Notes: generated from the letters alone by a model not told the origin. Counted from the stretch's first letter, positions 34,110-43,193 are shown. The stretch: 64,000 nucleotides of DNA from BJGV01 sp003230615 (GCA_963663215.1 OY760140.1:682001-746000), one strand, 5' to 3'. Numbers and translations: made by a program.

Positions 34110-36658
34110 TACCAATCCTCCCTTACCGAACGTATTGCATTGCCCAAGACCGCATGTCGTCCCGATACTAGCGCAGTCAAAGCAGCCGACACCAGTAAGA
34201 CCAGAGATACTGCTATCAATCCTTTCCACGGCAGACTTAATTGCATGGTCCAATGGAACGACTGGGGATTCACGATAAAGACAAGAATCAGGCTGATGCA
34301 CCAACCAAGCACAAATCCAAGCACAATGCCAAGCCCAGTCAGTAGCCCGCCTTCGACTGCCAGCATACCGAGAATCTGTCGGCGCGTTACGCCGATATGT
34401 CGCAATATGCCAAATTCTTTAGTGCGCGCCAAAGTTTGTGCCGAGAAACTCGCTGCTACACCCAGCAGCCCTATAACTATAGCGACGGCTTCTAGCAAAT
34501 AAGTTATCATAAAACTGCGGTCGAAAATATTCAGGCTTAATGCACGGATCTGGTCAGGTTTCGAAAATTCCAAGGCACTACCAAATGGTAAGCGTTTTAA
34601 TGATGCAATCACCTGAGCGGGTGCAACATCAGTTTGCAACCAAAGTGCCGCATCATTCACTTTCTGATCGCCCGACAATGTTTGATAATCAGTTAGTTGC
34701 ATCTGTATTGCACCGAATTGCCGCCCATAGTCACGCCACACACCAGCGACAACAAAGTTAGTTAAAGATACTCCTATTGGCAACGTTACTTGCTTGCCAA
34801 GGGTATAGCCATATAGATCAACTATCGCTTCTGATACCCAGATTGGGATCGCATCCTTCGGGAGCAAGGCGGGCGCGATTACTTCACCTGTTATCGGCAA
34901 TGTATTGCCGGGATCGGTCATGTTAATGGGTCGGGCAATCAAAGCGATGCTAGGCCGCGTTGGGTCAAGCATTAATTGCGATGAGCGGAAAAAGTCCGCA
35001 CGGGAGATACCAGATGTAGCCGAAAGCACTTTTATTTCATCCGGTGTAAGGCCACGTGTATCGCCGCTTGCAGCAGTCCGTACATATAAATCGGCAGGTA
35101 GGATATGCTGTAGCCAATCAGTAAGCGATATTCGAAAACTGGTTACCATGATTGCCATAGCAACCACTAGACTAAAACTTGCCAGCACACCTCCCAAAGC
35201 GACAGCAGCCTGGTTGGGGGTATTGGCCAAACGTGTCAGTGCCAGTGTAGATATGGCATTGGACGTACGTCGGGTCACCACAAAAAATATAGCGGAGAAT
35301 ATAAATGCTGAAAAGCGAGGCATGAGTGCAATGCCACCGATCAGTAACAGTGCTACTGCGAGATAACCAAAGATCGGCAAATCAAAAATCGGTGGCAATT
35401 GTGTGAGCAAGCCTCCTAATGCTAAGCAAGTAAGTGCCGGCCAGGGTGTAGCTAACTTCGTAAGCGCTGCTTCTTCACCTCCAGATTTGAGTGCCGGCGC
35501 GGGACGGGAACTTGCTGCTTCCCAGGCGGGAGCGGCGCTGCCTAACAAAGTAACGCTCAATCCCAGAAAGAAAAAGATTGTGGTCGTAAATGATTCAAAA
35601 TGCACACTCGGTTGTACTCCTGGGAAAAATCCCCCTCCCAAATCCCCCCCCCAAACATTCAATGCTGTCGAAGCCATCGCATAGCCTAGGGCAAGACCAA
35701 GCAACGAACCAATGGTACCAAAGAGTGCTCCCTCCAATAAAATTTGGGTCAGTAATTGCCTTCGCGTTAGTCCGAGCACCCGCAGCAACGCAAACTGGTG
35801 ACGCCGCCGAACGACCGACAGCGCCTGCGTAGAGAATACTAGGAACACGCCGGTAAATAGTGCTACCAAGGCGAGCATATTCAGATTGACGCGATAGGCA
35901 CGTGACATATTAGCCACACGCGTTTCCTGATCTGCGATTTCAGTGACAAGGTATTGTTCGCCCAAATCTCGCTTCAGATTCGTTTTGAACACTTCATGAT
36001 TGATACCTTGCATCAATTTCAATTCGATACGGGATAATTTACCGATATGCTGGAAGTGCCACTGAGCCGCACCGATATCCATTACTCCAATACGTTGGCC
36101 GGCACGGGTTCGTACCAGACCACCCGCGACACGTAGCATGACGGTTTGTGTTCCCACACGTAGTTCCATAGGATCACCCCGCTTTACCTTCAGCCATTCC
36201 ATTGCAGCAGGGGATAGAAAAATAGCATCGTCCGCTAGAGTATCAAATTGCCTATCTTCAGCCGGCATACTGATCAGACCTGGCGCGATATTTGCCGCGC
36301 GAAAAATATCAAGCCCGAGAATTTTTAAGGTGACGTTTTTTCGCTTGCGGGTGGTTCCGGGGACAACTACATTAAGTTCCAATACCGGGCTGGCAAGTTT
36401 GACATCGTTACGCTGGGCTAAAGCAGGATAAAGTAACTCAGAAAAGTTTGCTTGAGTGCCACGCACTTGTAGATCGGACTCGCCGGAAAGACTCTTTGCG
36501 ACGGCTGAAAATTCGTTGAAGGCGGCTGTGTTGATCAAATGAACTGCAAAACCGAGTGCTATCCCGAGTGCGATTGCAGAGATGGTGACGGCAGCTTGTG
36601 TCAGATGAGTCTTCCATTCGCTTAATAACAACCAGCGTGACAGCGTGATGCTCTTCAT
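34109..36658 (-). CDS. FtsX-type ABC transporter permease (AttF/G-like)
   Basis: 849 residues with two FtsX/MacB-type halves: a helix at about 22-42, a periplasmic domain, then helices from about 260 (NMLALVALFTGVFLVFSTQALSV). A second set follows ending LGIVLGFVLGWCISLILVFIV near 780-820. Motifs LLRVLGLTRRQLLTQ and GILRHIGVTRRQILG mark the two coupling regions. Such permeases with LolD-like ATPases act on lipids, lipoproteins or peptides at the inner membrane. It overlaps the ATPase by four bases (ATGA) and the AttH-like gene by one. Confidence 0.88.
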   Translation of the reverse strand: MKSITLSRWLLLSEWKTHLTQAAVTISAIALGIALGFAVHLINTAAFNEFSAVAKSLSGESDLQVRGTQANFSELLYPALAQRNDVKLASPVLELNVVVPGTTRKRKNVTLKILGLDIFRAANIAPGLISMPAEDRQFDTLADDAIFLSPAAMEWLKVKRGDPMELRVGTQTVMLRVAGGLVRTRAGQRIGVMDIGAAQWHFQHIGKLSRIELKLMQGINHEVFKTNLKRDLGEQYLVTEIADQETRVANMSRAYRVNLNMLALVALFTGVFLVFSTQALSVVRRRHQFALLRVLGLTRRQLLTQILLEGALFGTIGSLLGLALGYAMASTALNVWGGDLGGGFFPGVQPSVHFESFTTTIFFFLGLSVTLLGSAAPAWEAASSRPAPALKSGGEEAALTKLATPWPALTCLALGGLLTQLPPIFDLPIFGYLAVALLLIGGIALMPRFSAFIFSAIFFVVTRRTSNAISTLALTRLANTPNQAAVALGGVLASFSLVVAMAIMVTSFRISLTDWLQHILPADLYVRTAASGDTRGLTPDEIKVLSATSGISRADFFRSSQLMLDPTRPSIALIARPINMTDPGNTLPITGEVIAPALLPKDAIPIWVSEAIVDLYGYTLGKQVTLPIGVSLTNFVVAGVWRDYGRQFGAIQMQLTDYQTLSGDQKVNDAALWLQTDVAPAQVIASLKRLPFGSALEFSKPDQIRALSLNIFDRSFMITYLLEAVAIVIGLLGVAASFSAQTLARTKEFGILRHIGVTRRQILGMLAVEGGLLTGLGIVLGFVLGWCISLILVFIVNPQSFHWTMQLSLPWKGLIAVSLVLLVSAALTALVSGRHAVLGNAIRSVREDW

Positions 36659-37350
36659 CTCGCTTGAAGCGAATCTGCCGAATGTACTGAATCAAGCGGG
36701 CTAAGTCCATTTTTTGTTAGCACTAGCACTTGATCTGCTGTTGCCGCAGCTGCGTGTGAATGGGTAACGATGATGCCAGATGCACCATTTGCTTTAATTT
36801 CCGTTCGTATTAGCATGAGAATTTCTTGCGCAGTGTCTGGATCAAGATTGCCAGTTGGTTCATCGGCTAGAATAAATTTAGGGCGATGTACCAATGCCCG
36901 GGCAATAGCAACCCGTTGCAATTCTCCTGCCGATAGTTGGCGCGGGAAATGCTGTCCTCTGTCGTGCAATCCGACCGATTCTAGCATTTGCGTAATGCGT
37001 TTTTCAGTTAGTTTCCAGGAGACTCCATTCAGCAATAAGGGCAGAGCTATGTTCTGACTCAAAGTTAGATGCGGTAGGATATGAAACGCCTGAAAGACAA
37101 AGCCAAATTTTTTGCGTCTCAACCGGGTTGTTGTATCGTCATTTAGCGACGTCATGGAACTGCCATCTATTAGTATCTCGCCTGAGTCAGGGGTATCCAA
37201 TCCAGCAATCAGGTTCAGCAGTGTTGATTTGCCAACTCCGGATTCACCCATTATCGATACATACTCCTTAGCACCTAGGGCGTAGGACAAATCAGTCAGT
37301 ACCCTCTTACCGTTTGCATAAGCTTTGCTAATATGGCGTAGTTCCAGCAT
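36655..37350 (-). CDS. LolD-type ABC transporter ATP-binding protein (AttE-like)
   Basis: 231 residues with Walker A GESGVGKST, Q-loop FVFQAFHILPHL, signature LSAGELQRVAIARAL, Walker B FILADEPTGNLD and switch TDTHS-type IIVTHSHAA. The sequence belongs to the LolD/MacB ATPase group that energises FtsX-type permeases. It is the first gene of the three-gene operon. The 957-bp region upstream is filled with repeats, so its promoter cannot be pointed to with confidence. Confidence 0.9.
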   Translation of the reverse strand: MLELRHISKAYANGKRVLTDLSYALGAKEYVSIMGESGVGKSTLLNLIAGLDTPDSGEILIDGSSMTSLNDDTTTRLRRKKFGFVFQAFHILPHLTLSQNIALPLLLNGVSWKLTEKRITQMLESVGLHDRGQHFPRQLSAGELQRVAIARALVHRPKFILADEPTGNLDPDTAQEILMLIRTEIKANGASGIIVTHSHAAAATADQVLVLTKNGLSPLDSVHSADSLQAR

Positions 37351-37726
37351 GACTGGTTTTAGCTATTAAATTTGCGTTGAGTAGAGTACAAAATCATATT
37401 CTTTAAAGAGAGCTTGCTTTGTATGGCATAGTTGAGAGCAACATCCAGTAATAGGGAGTTGTATGAACCAGAATTATTCACAAAAATGAAAAAACACTTT
37501 TTAAGCTAGCAATATTAGCACTAAGGCTAATATTGATTATTTATGCTAGTAAGATGCTGATTAGGCACCTGCACTCTGACAGATTACCGTTATTTTTTAT
37601 CGATTTGGGTTGAAATTTGTAATTAGTTAGTACGATACCACCCTCAATAAGGAAGAGTGAACTTTTCGCAGTCTTGGTAGATCCTACTACACTTTCCAAT
37701 ATAGCTATGTGATGGGGAGTCGGCTG

Positions 37727-38033
37727 GACATTTGCTGATAAATAACTAGAAAAAAATGGCAGTAAGTCACATTTCTAAATACTTCAAGGGTAACAAATCT
37801 GTTGGTACGTTTGTTGGTATATGGATAGTAAATAATATGTAGAATAGCCTGTATTTGGGTTGAATCGGTTATTTGTTAACGACTGTTTTGAAGCAGAACA
37901 GATGGTCGCATCTATGGCAGTCCAATAGAATCCAATGAATCTGTTGGTTTATTTGTTGGTGTTAGGGAAATTAATTATATCTTAAACGTTAATGGCAAGG
38001 GCTCCAGGTAGTAATGTGATTCTCGCTATCTCG
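37727..38033 (+). repeat. Two family C composite repeats in tandem
   Basis: The first copy (37727-37863) runs from GGACATTTGCTGATAAATAA through arms CTGTTGGTACGTTTGTTGGT to a damaged tail. The second (37880-38033) has a hairpin remnant, TCTATGGCAGTCC, arms CTGTTGGTTTATTTGTTGGT, AATGGCAAGGG and the tail GTGATTCTCGCTATC. From there the sequence goes straight into the conserved CRP-like leader. Upstream, 37351-37726 is AT-rich with no gene. Confidence 0.75.
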
Positions 38034-38168
38034 AGCCAGTCAATTTTTTACTCAAACTCACCTTTTCCTAACTTAGTGATCCCACCTTCTATATATTCTT
38101 GCAATACGCATAACAGTTTACGGATGAAGCCACTAACTTTATTCATTATCTAATTTTGCATTTCATTG

Positions 38169-38184
38169 TGTGATTTTAATCACA
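38169..38184 (+). promoter_or_regulatory. CRP-like operator, perfect palindrome (copy 2)
   Basis: TGTGATTTTAATCACA fits TGTGA-N6-TCACA exactly. GAATTAATTTGTTAG and GAATAATG follow with the same spacing as in copy 1, giving a class II-like arrangement. It is placed 125 bases before the gene at 38309. Confidence 0.75.
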
Positions 38185-38308
38185 GAATTAATTTGTTAGT
38201 TAGAATAATGTGCTAAATACTAAATAGATAACGCCTTTTCAAATTGTTAATACGCAAAAGATGGTGCGTGACTGTGACAAGATTAATTTTATGAATTGCG
38301 GATGAGAT

Positions 38309-39031
38309 ATGCAAGCAGTAGTCACAGTAGGAGATGCCATGATAGACGAAAAGATAGATATTTCAAAAATACCTGTACCAATTAAACTGGTATCAAGAGG
38401 TAACCTAGACCTTGACAAATGGCTAGAGCCAAATTGGCTTCTTTGGAAGCAGAAAACTAAAATAATGTTATGGGAAGCTGCTTTTCTATGCTTTGACATT
38501 GAACCCAACAAGCGCAGTTATCTGGATATAGATCATTATGACTTACATACTTTAGAGATTGGTGTTTGCCTAACATTACTTAAAAATGACATTTTCCTAA
38601 AAGAGTTTTTTAGCACTTCTTATACTCATGCTCAAGGGGTAGTCTCAAACTTTGATTTGGTGAAACTCACAGAGCTAGCGGCATGGGCGATTAATCGAGG
38701 TTATGACATACCAGAAGAGTTAGCAGCATTAGCAAAGAAGCTGGACACGGATACTGTTGCCCACAGTGAAAATCAAGACGCAAATTTGTATCCCAATAAA
38801 AAACAAACGCAATTTACTAAAAACCGTGCATTCCTGCAAGAATGCATTGATAAGGGCATTTCTCCTAATATTGAGTCTATATGGAAACATATAATAGAAA
38901 ATGCGGGGAAACCGAACTTTTTATTTAAAACCGCTAGCAAGATAACTGCAATAACGATAAATGAACATCAAGTGCGAAAAAAGAACCTAGCTCGCCGATT
39001 AAAGCGCTTTCTGGATACACCTAAAAACTAA
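38309..39031 (+). CDS. Hypothetical accessory protein
   Basis: 240 residues, soluble, mixed charge. LWKQKTKIMLWEAAFLCFDIEPNK and LTELAAWAINRGYDIPEELAALAK are the most protein-like stretches; the second is a helix pair often seen in proteins near integrases and prophage remnants. The C-terminal third is basic (RKKNLARRLKRFLD), compatible with nucleic acid contact. It lies between the CRP-like leader and the second small membrane protein; at 24.2-24.7 kb the same flanks exist without it. That makes it look like cargo. A later in-frame ATG at 38339 is an alternative start. Confidence 0.6.
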   Translation: MQAVVTVGDAMIDEKIDISKIPVPIKLVSRGNLDLDKWLEPNWLLWKQKTKIMLWEAAFLCFDIEPNKRSYLDIDHYDLHTLEIGVCLTLLKNDIFLKEFFSTSYTHAQGVVSNFDLVKLTELAAWAINRGYDIPEELAALAKKLDTDTVAHSENQDANLYPNKKQTQFTKNRAFLQECIDKGISPNIESIWKHIIENAGKPNFLFKTASKITAITINEHQVRKKNLARRLKRFLDTPKN

Positions 39032-39047
39032 TTAGAGATTTCCGAAT

Positions 39048-39182
39048 ATTAAAGTTAAAGAGATCGTAGTAAGTCAGTTACTTGGAGTCGCCGCATTTGT
39101 GATGTGCGCTACCCTTGTCCTTATCGGTCTTGTTCTTGCCGCATTTGTGATTTCACGCCTTAGAAAAGTATCAATCAAATAA
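39048..39182 (+). pseudogene. Small single-helix membrane protein (copy 2), start codon unclear
   Basis: KEIVVSQLLGVAAFVMCATL, then VLIGLVLAAFVI and SRLRKVSIK, parallels the 42-residue protein at 24501-24629 along its full length. In place of the ATG of copy 1 this copy has GTT, and no ATG, GTG or TTG follows the in-frame stop upstream; ATT at 39048 would be the only near-start. It is therefore either started unusually or recently lost its start. Confidence 0.5.
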
Positions 39183-39223
39183 TAAAGATTCAGATTAAAC
39201 GAAAAAGTATAAGGGGAGGAGTG

Positions 39224-39262
39224 GCACAGAAAAGCCCCGATTAGATCGGGGCTTTTCTGTGC
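39224..39262. terminator. Bidirectional terminator with perfect 18-bp stem
   Basis: GCACAGAAAAGCCCCGAT, loop TAG, ATCGGGGCTTTTCTGTGC. The inner AAAAGCCCCGAT/ATCGGGGCTTTT is a standard intrinsic terminator in both directions; the added outer CAGA pairs make the stem unusually long and perfect. It closes the unit ending with the small membrane gene. Confidence 0.9.
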
Positions 39263-39330
39263 TTAAATAAAAAGTAATTGGGCGAATATGAGTTTTTGCG
39301 TTGAGTCGAGAACGGTCATTCATAAAAACC

Positions 39331-39536
39331 CACCTAGTGCCAAAAGCAGTCATTTGTGACAGGTTACATTTCCTAAAATAAATGATCGTATTTAGCTTAC
39401 AAAATAATCCGATAACAGCCAATCAAACTGGGGGTATTATTGGGGAAATCTCAAGGAAGCGGGACCTGCTATTCTTGGGCTAATGCATAACTGGTAAGGA
39501 ATTAGTAAACTTGGGTTCGACTCCCTTTGCCTACCA
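39331..39536 (+). repeat. Family B composite repeat with the best tRNA-like tail
   Basis: It has a hairpin remnant, GTCATTTGTGACAGGTTACA, CCGATAACAGCCAATC, arms (TGGGGGTATTATTGGGGAAA), AACTGGTAAGGAATTAG and the tail TTGGGTTCGACTCCCTTTGC ending CTACCA. The tail overlaps the stop codon of the converging peptidase gene. Confidence 0.82.
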
Positions 39537-40115
39537 AAATCTTACCCGTCCAGTATCTATATGAATAAAATTAGATTTCGGGTAGTACCCAACACCTCCA
39601 ATTTTTAGAGACAATGCGGCTTTGCGTAATTCGGATAGTGAATATTCTGGTAGCCGAATATCAATTGCCCTGCCATACATGTGCAAACTTTTCTTTACCA
39701 CTTTGTTACTACGCGAAACTAGCATTGCGTTTGTTTTAGGAGATCTATATGCAGAAATGACATGGAATTCCTTACGCGTACCTATTTGTTTCTGAAGAAG
39801 TTGTAACATATCAAGTAGACGGGTGTCGATTGTGTGCAATTCACCAGTACGGTGGTCACGTAGTAGGTTTTCAATTATTTGAAGTTCTTCAGGGATGTAA
39901 CTTCCTTCCACCCAGTAAGTAGATCGAATTCTCTCGCCGGTATGTAAATTGAGAAAGGCTAATTGTTTTTCTCCATTGTTCGTCGTTCTGGCGCAGACCG
40001 ATGGCAGGGCTAGCATTGCGCAAACACCAATTCCAGCTTTGAAAAAATGCCGCCGACCAACTCCTAATTTTGATAGCGGTTGATAATCTTGATCGATTGT
40101 TTTTCGTAAAAGCAT
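39531..40115 (-). CDS. YcbK-like (DUF882) Tat-exported peptidase M15-type protein
   Basis: 194 residues. The N-terminus has a twin-arginine signal (GRRHFFKAGIGVCAMLALP). The DUF882 domain follows: LAFLNLHTGERIRSTYW, ISAYRSPKTNAML, SLHMYGRAIDIRLP (zinc-binding His and Asp) and FIHIDTGRVRFW (final His). The E. coli relative MepK (YcbK) cleaves peptidoglycan cross-links; substrate choice here is inferred. It is divergent from the L,D-transpeptidase gene, matching the ycbB-ycbK neighbourhood known in enterobacteria. Its stop codon lies in the tail of a repeat. Confidence 0.88.
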   Translation of the reverse strand: MLLRKTIDQDYQPLSKLGVGRRHFFKAGIGVCAMLALPSVCARTTNNGEKQLAFLNLHTGERIRSTYWVEGSYIPEELQIIENLLRDHRTGELHTIDTRLLDMLQLLQKQIGTRKEFHVISAYRSPKTNAMLVSRSNKVVKKSLHMYGRAIDIRLPEYSLSELRKAALSLKIGGVGYYPKSNFIHIDTGRVRFW

Positions 40116-40478
40116 TCAGAGTTATCCAATCTAATGGTAAGGGGTAAAAATGTTTATGGTATTATTTTGATTAATAACGGATTCTAGCATCTATACCAAA
40201 CAGTGTATCGTAAAGCAAGTGCATTTTACTCATATGTGTTCGGTAAAAATTAATGTTGTTTTGATCATCAAGCGATACCGTAAGGTATATTACGTATATC
40301 GGCAAGCTTTTTGCCAAGTTTATGGTTTTGGTTTGGTAACTAATAGCGGTAAATATCTTTCTTCCGATTGCGGCTGAAGCTATCTCTACGCAAAAAATAT
40401 CAAGACAATTGGTATACGATTCATCAATAGTGCTGGGACAAGCTTGCCCCTGCAACGTAATTTACAATTGAGGTGACC
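40116..40478. other. Divergent intergenic region between ycbK-like and ldtD-like genes
   Basis: 363 bases with no convincing gene; a 94-codon frame on the minus strand lacks a ribosome binding site and any family feature. The promoters for both neighbours should lie here. GAGGTGACC immediately before 40479 is the ribosome site of the right-hand gene. Confidence 0.4.
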
Positions 40479-42116
40479 ATGAAGAAGCTCCATCTGTTTA
40501 TTATCACAATTTTGTGTCTGTCATTCTCACAGGTGAATCAGGCCGCTGCTGAGGAAAAATCACAGATACGTAGCTGGGTTGAGCGTATCAAGTCAGGTAA
40601 TTGCGCCAAGGACAAGGATTGCCCGATTTCGTCGGTTATTCTCCTGCCGGAACTGTATAAGAAATATAGTTACCAGCCCATATGGACGAATCCGGGTTCT
40701 GTTAGGCAACTTGTCGATGCAATCAAGGACAGCTACCACGATGGCCTGACTCCAGAGGATTACCACCTGTCTCTCATCCAGCAGTTACAGAAGGCACTGG
40801 TGGCAAAACCTGATCCGGCTAAGCGGGCCAAACTAGATGTCGTGCTGACTGATAGCCTGGTTCGGCTAGGTTATCATTTGTTGATGGGCAAGGTCGATCC
40901 AGAATCGCTGGATAGGAACTGGAATAAGGATCGGACGCTGAAACTGGATCCCATACTCAAGATGTCTGTTGCCATTGATAATGCGCAGGTTACTGGGCTG
41001 GTGGCCGGTTTCCGTCCAAAGGCAGATTTTTACCGTGACCTGAAACAGGTATTAGCCAACTACCGCAAGATACAGGCCGAAGGGGGCTGGCCACAGGTGC
41101 CTGCTGGCAAGACACTAAAACCGGGTATGACTACCCCAAGAGTTACCACTATCCGCCAGCGCCTGGTTGTTACCACTGATATGCCGGCAGTCAGCATGGA
41201 ATCATCTTTATATGATGCTGCTGTTGAGGCCGGTGTAAAGCAATTCCAGCAACGGCATGGCTTCTAGGCAGATGGTGTTGTCGGCAAGGGTACCTTGGCG
41301 GCAATGAACGTGCCGATCAAGGCACGTATTGGTCAGCTTCGGGTGAATCTTGATCGGGCGCGCTGGGTACTGCATGATCTGCCACAGGACTTTGTGGTGA
41401 CCGATATTGCCGGTTTCAATCTTCTGTACATACGCAATGGCCAGGAGGCCTGGAAAACCCGTGTGCAGGTTGGCAAGACCTACCGAAAAACACCGGTCTT
41501 TCGTGACCGCATTCGCTATATCGAGTTCAATCCGACCTGGACAATACCGCCGGGGATCCTCAGAAAGGACATTCTGCCGAAGGTCAAACGTGATCCACAA
41601 TACCTGCAGAATAAAAATATGGTGGTGCTTAACCAGCAGGGCAAGCAGATTGATATTGCAACGATTGACTGGTCACAGTATCCGGGCAAGGGTTTTCCCT
41701 ACCTAATCCGCCGGCAACCTGGGCCGAATAATGCACTGGGACGCGTCAAGTTCATATTTCCCAACAAGCATTCGGTGTATTTGCATGACACGCCAAGCAA
41801 ATCCGGATTCAAACGGGCAGAACGTGCCTTTAGTTCCGGTTGCATCCGTGTCCAGAACCCATTTCACTTTGCGGAATTACTGCTTGCAGACAAGCCGGGC
41901 TGGGACAGGGCGAAAATCGATGCAGTGGTGGAGTCGCGTAAGACCACCCGTGTCAATCTTAGCAAACCGTTAACGGTGATGTTGTTGTACTGGACAGCAG
42001 CGGTGGATAATGAGCGCCGTGTGGTGTTTAAGCAGGACATCTATGATCGTGATGGTGCAGTGCTTGTAGGGCTGGATGGTAAATTTAAATTCAGAGGCAG
42101 CAAGATAATTGAGTAG
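40479..42116 (+). pseudogene. ldtD: LdtD/YcbB-type L,D-transpeptidase interrupted by one TAG
   Basis: One continuous frame of about 545 codons with a single TAG at 41265-41267. Before it are the signal peptide (ending QAAA), the YcbB N-terminal scaffold (YQPIWTN, DGLTPEDYH) and the start of the peptidoglycan-binding domain (FQQRHGF). After it come ADGVVGKGTLAAMN and the YkuD catalytic domain with HDTPSKSGF and SSGCIRV, including the active cysteine. Relatives have a sense codon, typically glutamate, where the TAG stands. If not suppressed, the enzyme that makes 3-3 peptidoglycan cross-links is lost. The catalytic half could only be made by internal initiation. Confidence 0.85.
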
Positions 42117-42171
42117 TGGTTGGCTGGCATGGTTAATGGCCAATCTTCGATTCGTGATACCTACTTACACC

Positions 42172-43086
42172 TTATTTTAGAGGGACGATCCCTTCCAGGG
42201 TGGCGAAACATGTCTTCTTTATAGTCGACAAAAAATCTCGTACATAAGGGCGAGATGCTGTTTCCCTGAGCGTCGATGCGTATAGGTCACTCCATAAACC
42301 ACCATTACCAATACGACGAGCAATTACGTAATCGTGGTCAATGTAGTTTTTTATCCCCCAGCTGGGAAGAGCTGCGACACCCCGGTGACTTGCTACCAGC
42401 TGCAAAATCGCAACAGTCAGCTCTGCTGTACGTCTTTTCGGATGAATACCATTAGGCTTCAACACTTTTAAGATAAGATCAATGCGATCTTCCGGAACTG
42501 GATAGGTTATGAGTGTTTCGTCTGCGAAATTATCTGGCTGTAATATCCGTTTTCTCTGTAACGCATGTTCTGGTGCTAGCACCGCAAGAATCTCAAAACG
42601 AAATAGTGGATGATGAGTAATATCGCGACGCCGCTTATGTTCTGATCCAATCACCACATCGGCACTGCCATCTTCTAGTAGCTTGATAGGATCGCTATGG
42701 AATCCAGAAACTAGATCTAATTCTACCTCTGGCCAATGCTGGCGAAATACATTCATAATTGGCATTAACCAATCAAAACAAGTGTGACACTCCAACACGA
42801 TACGAAGACTCCCTGATGTTTGTTGCGAGATTTTTGCAAGATCTCGTTCTGCTACCTGGATTTCCTCCAATACTTTTTCAGCAAGAAATGCCAATCGTTT
42901 CCCTGCATCAGTGAGTTTGATGGACTGACCCTGACGCTGTATTACCGGTAATCCATAATTGGCTTGTATTCCCTTAATTTGGTGGGATAACGCAGACTGA
43001 GTAAGATGCACGCGTTTAGCAGCACGCGATACGCTGCCGGTCTCGCGTAGTGCGATCAATGTGCGGAGATGACGCAGTTCAAGCAT
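42172..43086 (-). CDS. metR: MetR-type LysR regulator
   Basis: 304 residues. The winged helix-turn-helix is at residues 3-60 (LRTLIALRETGSVSRAAKRVHLTQSALSHQIKGI), followed by the effector domain with GFHSDPIKLLEDGSADVVIGSE and ALPSWGIKNYIDHDYV. Both the sequence and the divergent metE identify MetR, which activates metE using homocysteine as co-inducer. A TGAA-N5-TTCA site lies in the shared promoter region. Confidence 0.93.
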   Translation of the reverse strand: MLELRHLRTLIALRETGSVSRAAKRVHLTQSALSHQIKGIQANYGLPVIQRQGQSIKLTDAGKRLAFLAEKVLEEIQVAERDLAKISQQTSGSLRIVLECHTCFDWLMPIMNVFRQHWPEVELDLVSGFHSDPIKLLEDGSADVVIGSEHKRRRDITHHPLFRFEILAVLAPEHALQRKRILQPDNFADETLITYPVPEDRIDLILKVLKPNGIHPKRRTAELTVAILQLVASHRGVAALPSWGIKNYIDHDYVIARRIGNGGLWSDLYASTLRETASRPYVRDFLSTIKKTCFATLEGIVPLK

Positions 43087-43091
43087 AATTA

Positions 43092-43104
43092 TGAATTAAA
43101 TTCA
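43092..43104. promoter_or_regulatory. MetR-type operator
   Basis: TGAATTAAATTCA equals the MetR consensus TGAANNTNNTTCA in its palindromic halves and lies between the divergent metR and metE starts, six bases from metR. A second, weaker TTTCATTTGATTCA follows at about 43117. Confidence 0.75.
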
Positions 43105-43193
43105 TTAATCAATTACAAACTTTCATTTGATTCATTGATTAGTCTGCCACACAATCACTCTTTTCTGCAACTAAATGGCAATTGGGGATGGTC

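Noticed and set aside
39487..39536. A functional tRNA gene
   Set aside because: Only a T-arm-like and acceptor-like end and a D-loop-like box are present; no anticodon arm or matching 5' acceptor strand can be formed.
40171..40455. 94-codon frame on the minus strand
   Set aside because: It lies in the promoter gap between ycbK-like and ldtD-like genes, has no Shine-Dalgarno and resembles no family.
4483..41267. Stop codon reassignment or programmed readthrough
   Set aside because: The interrupting codons include TGA, TAA and TAG and are mixed with one-base shifts, while normal genes end at all three stops.
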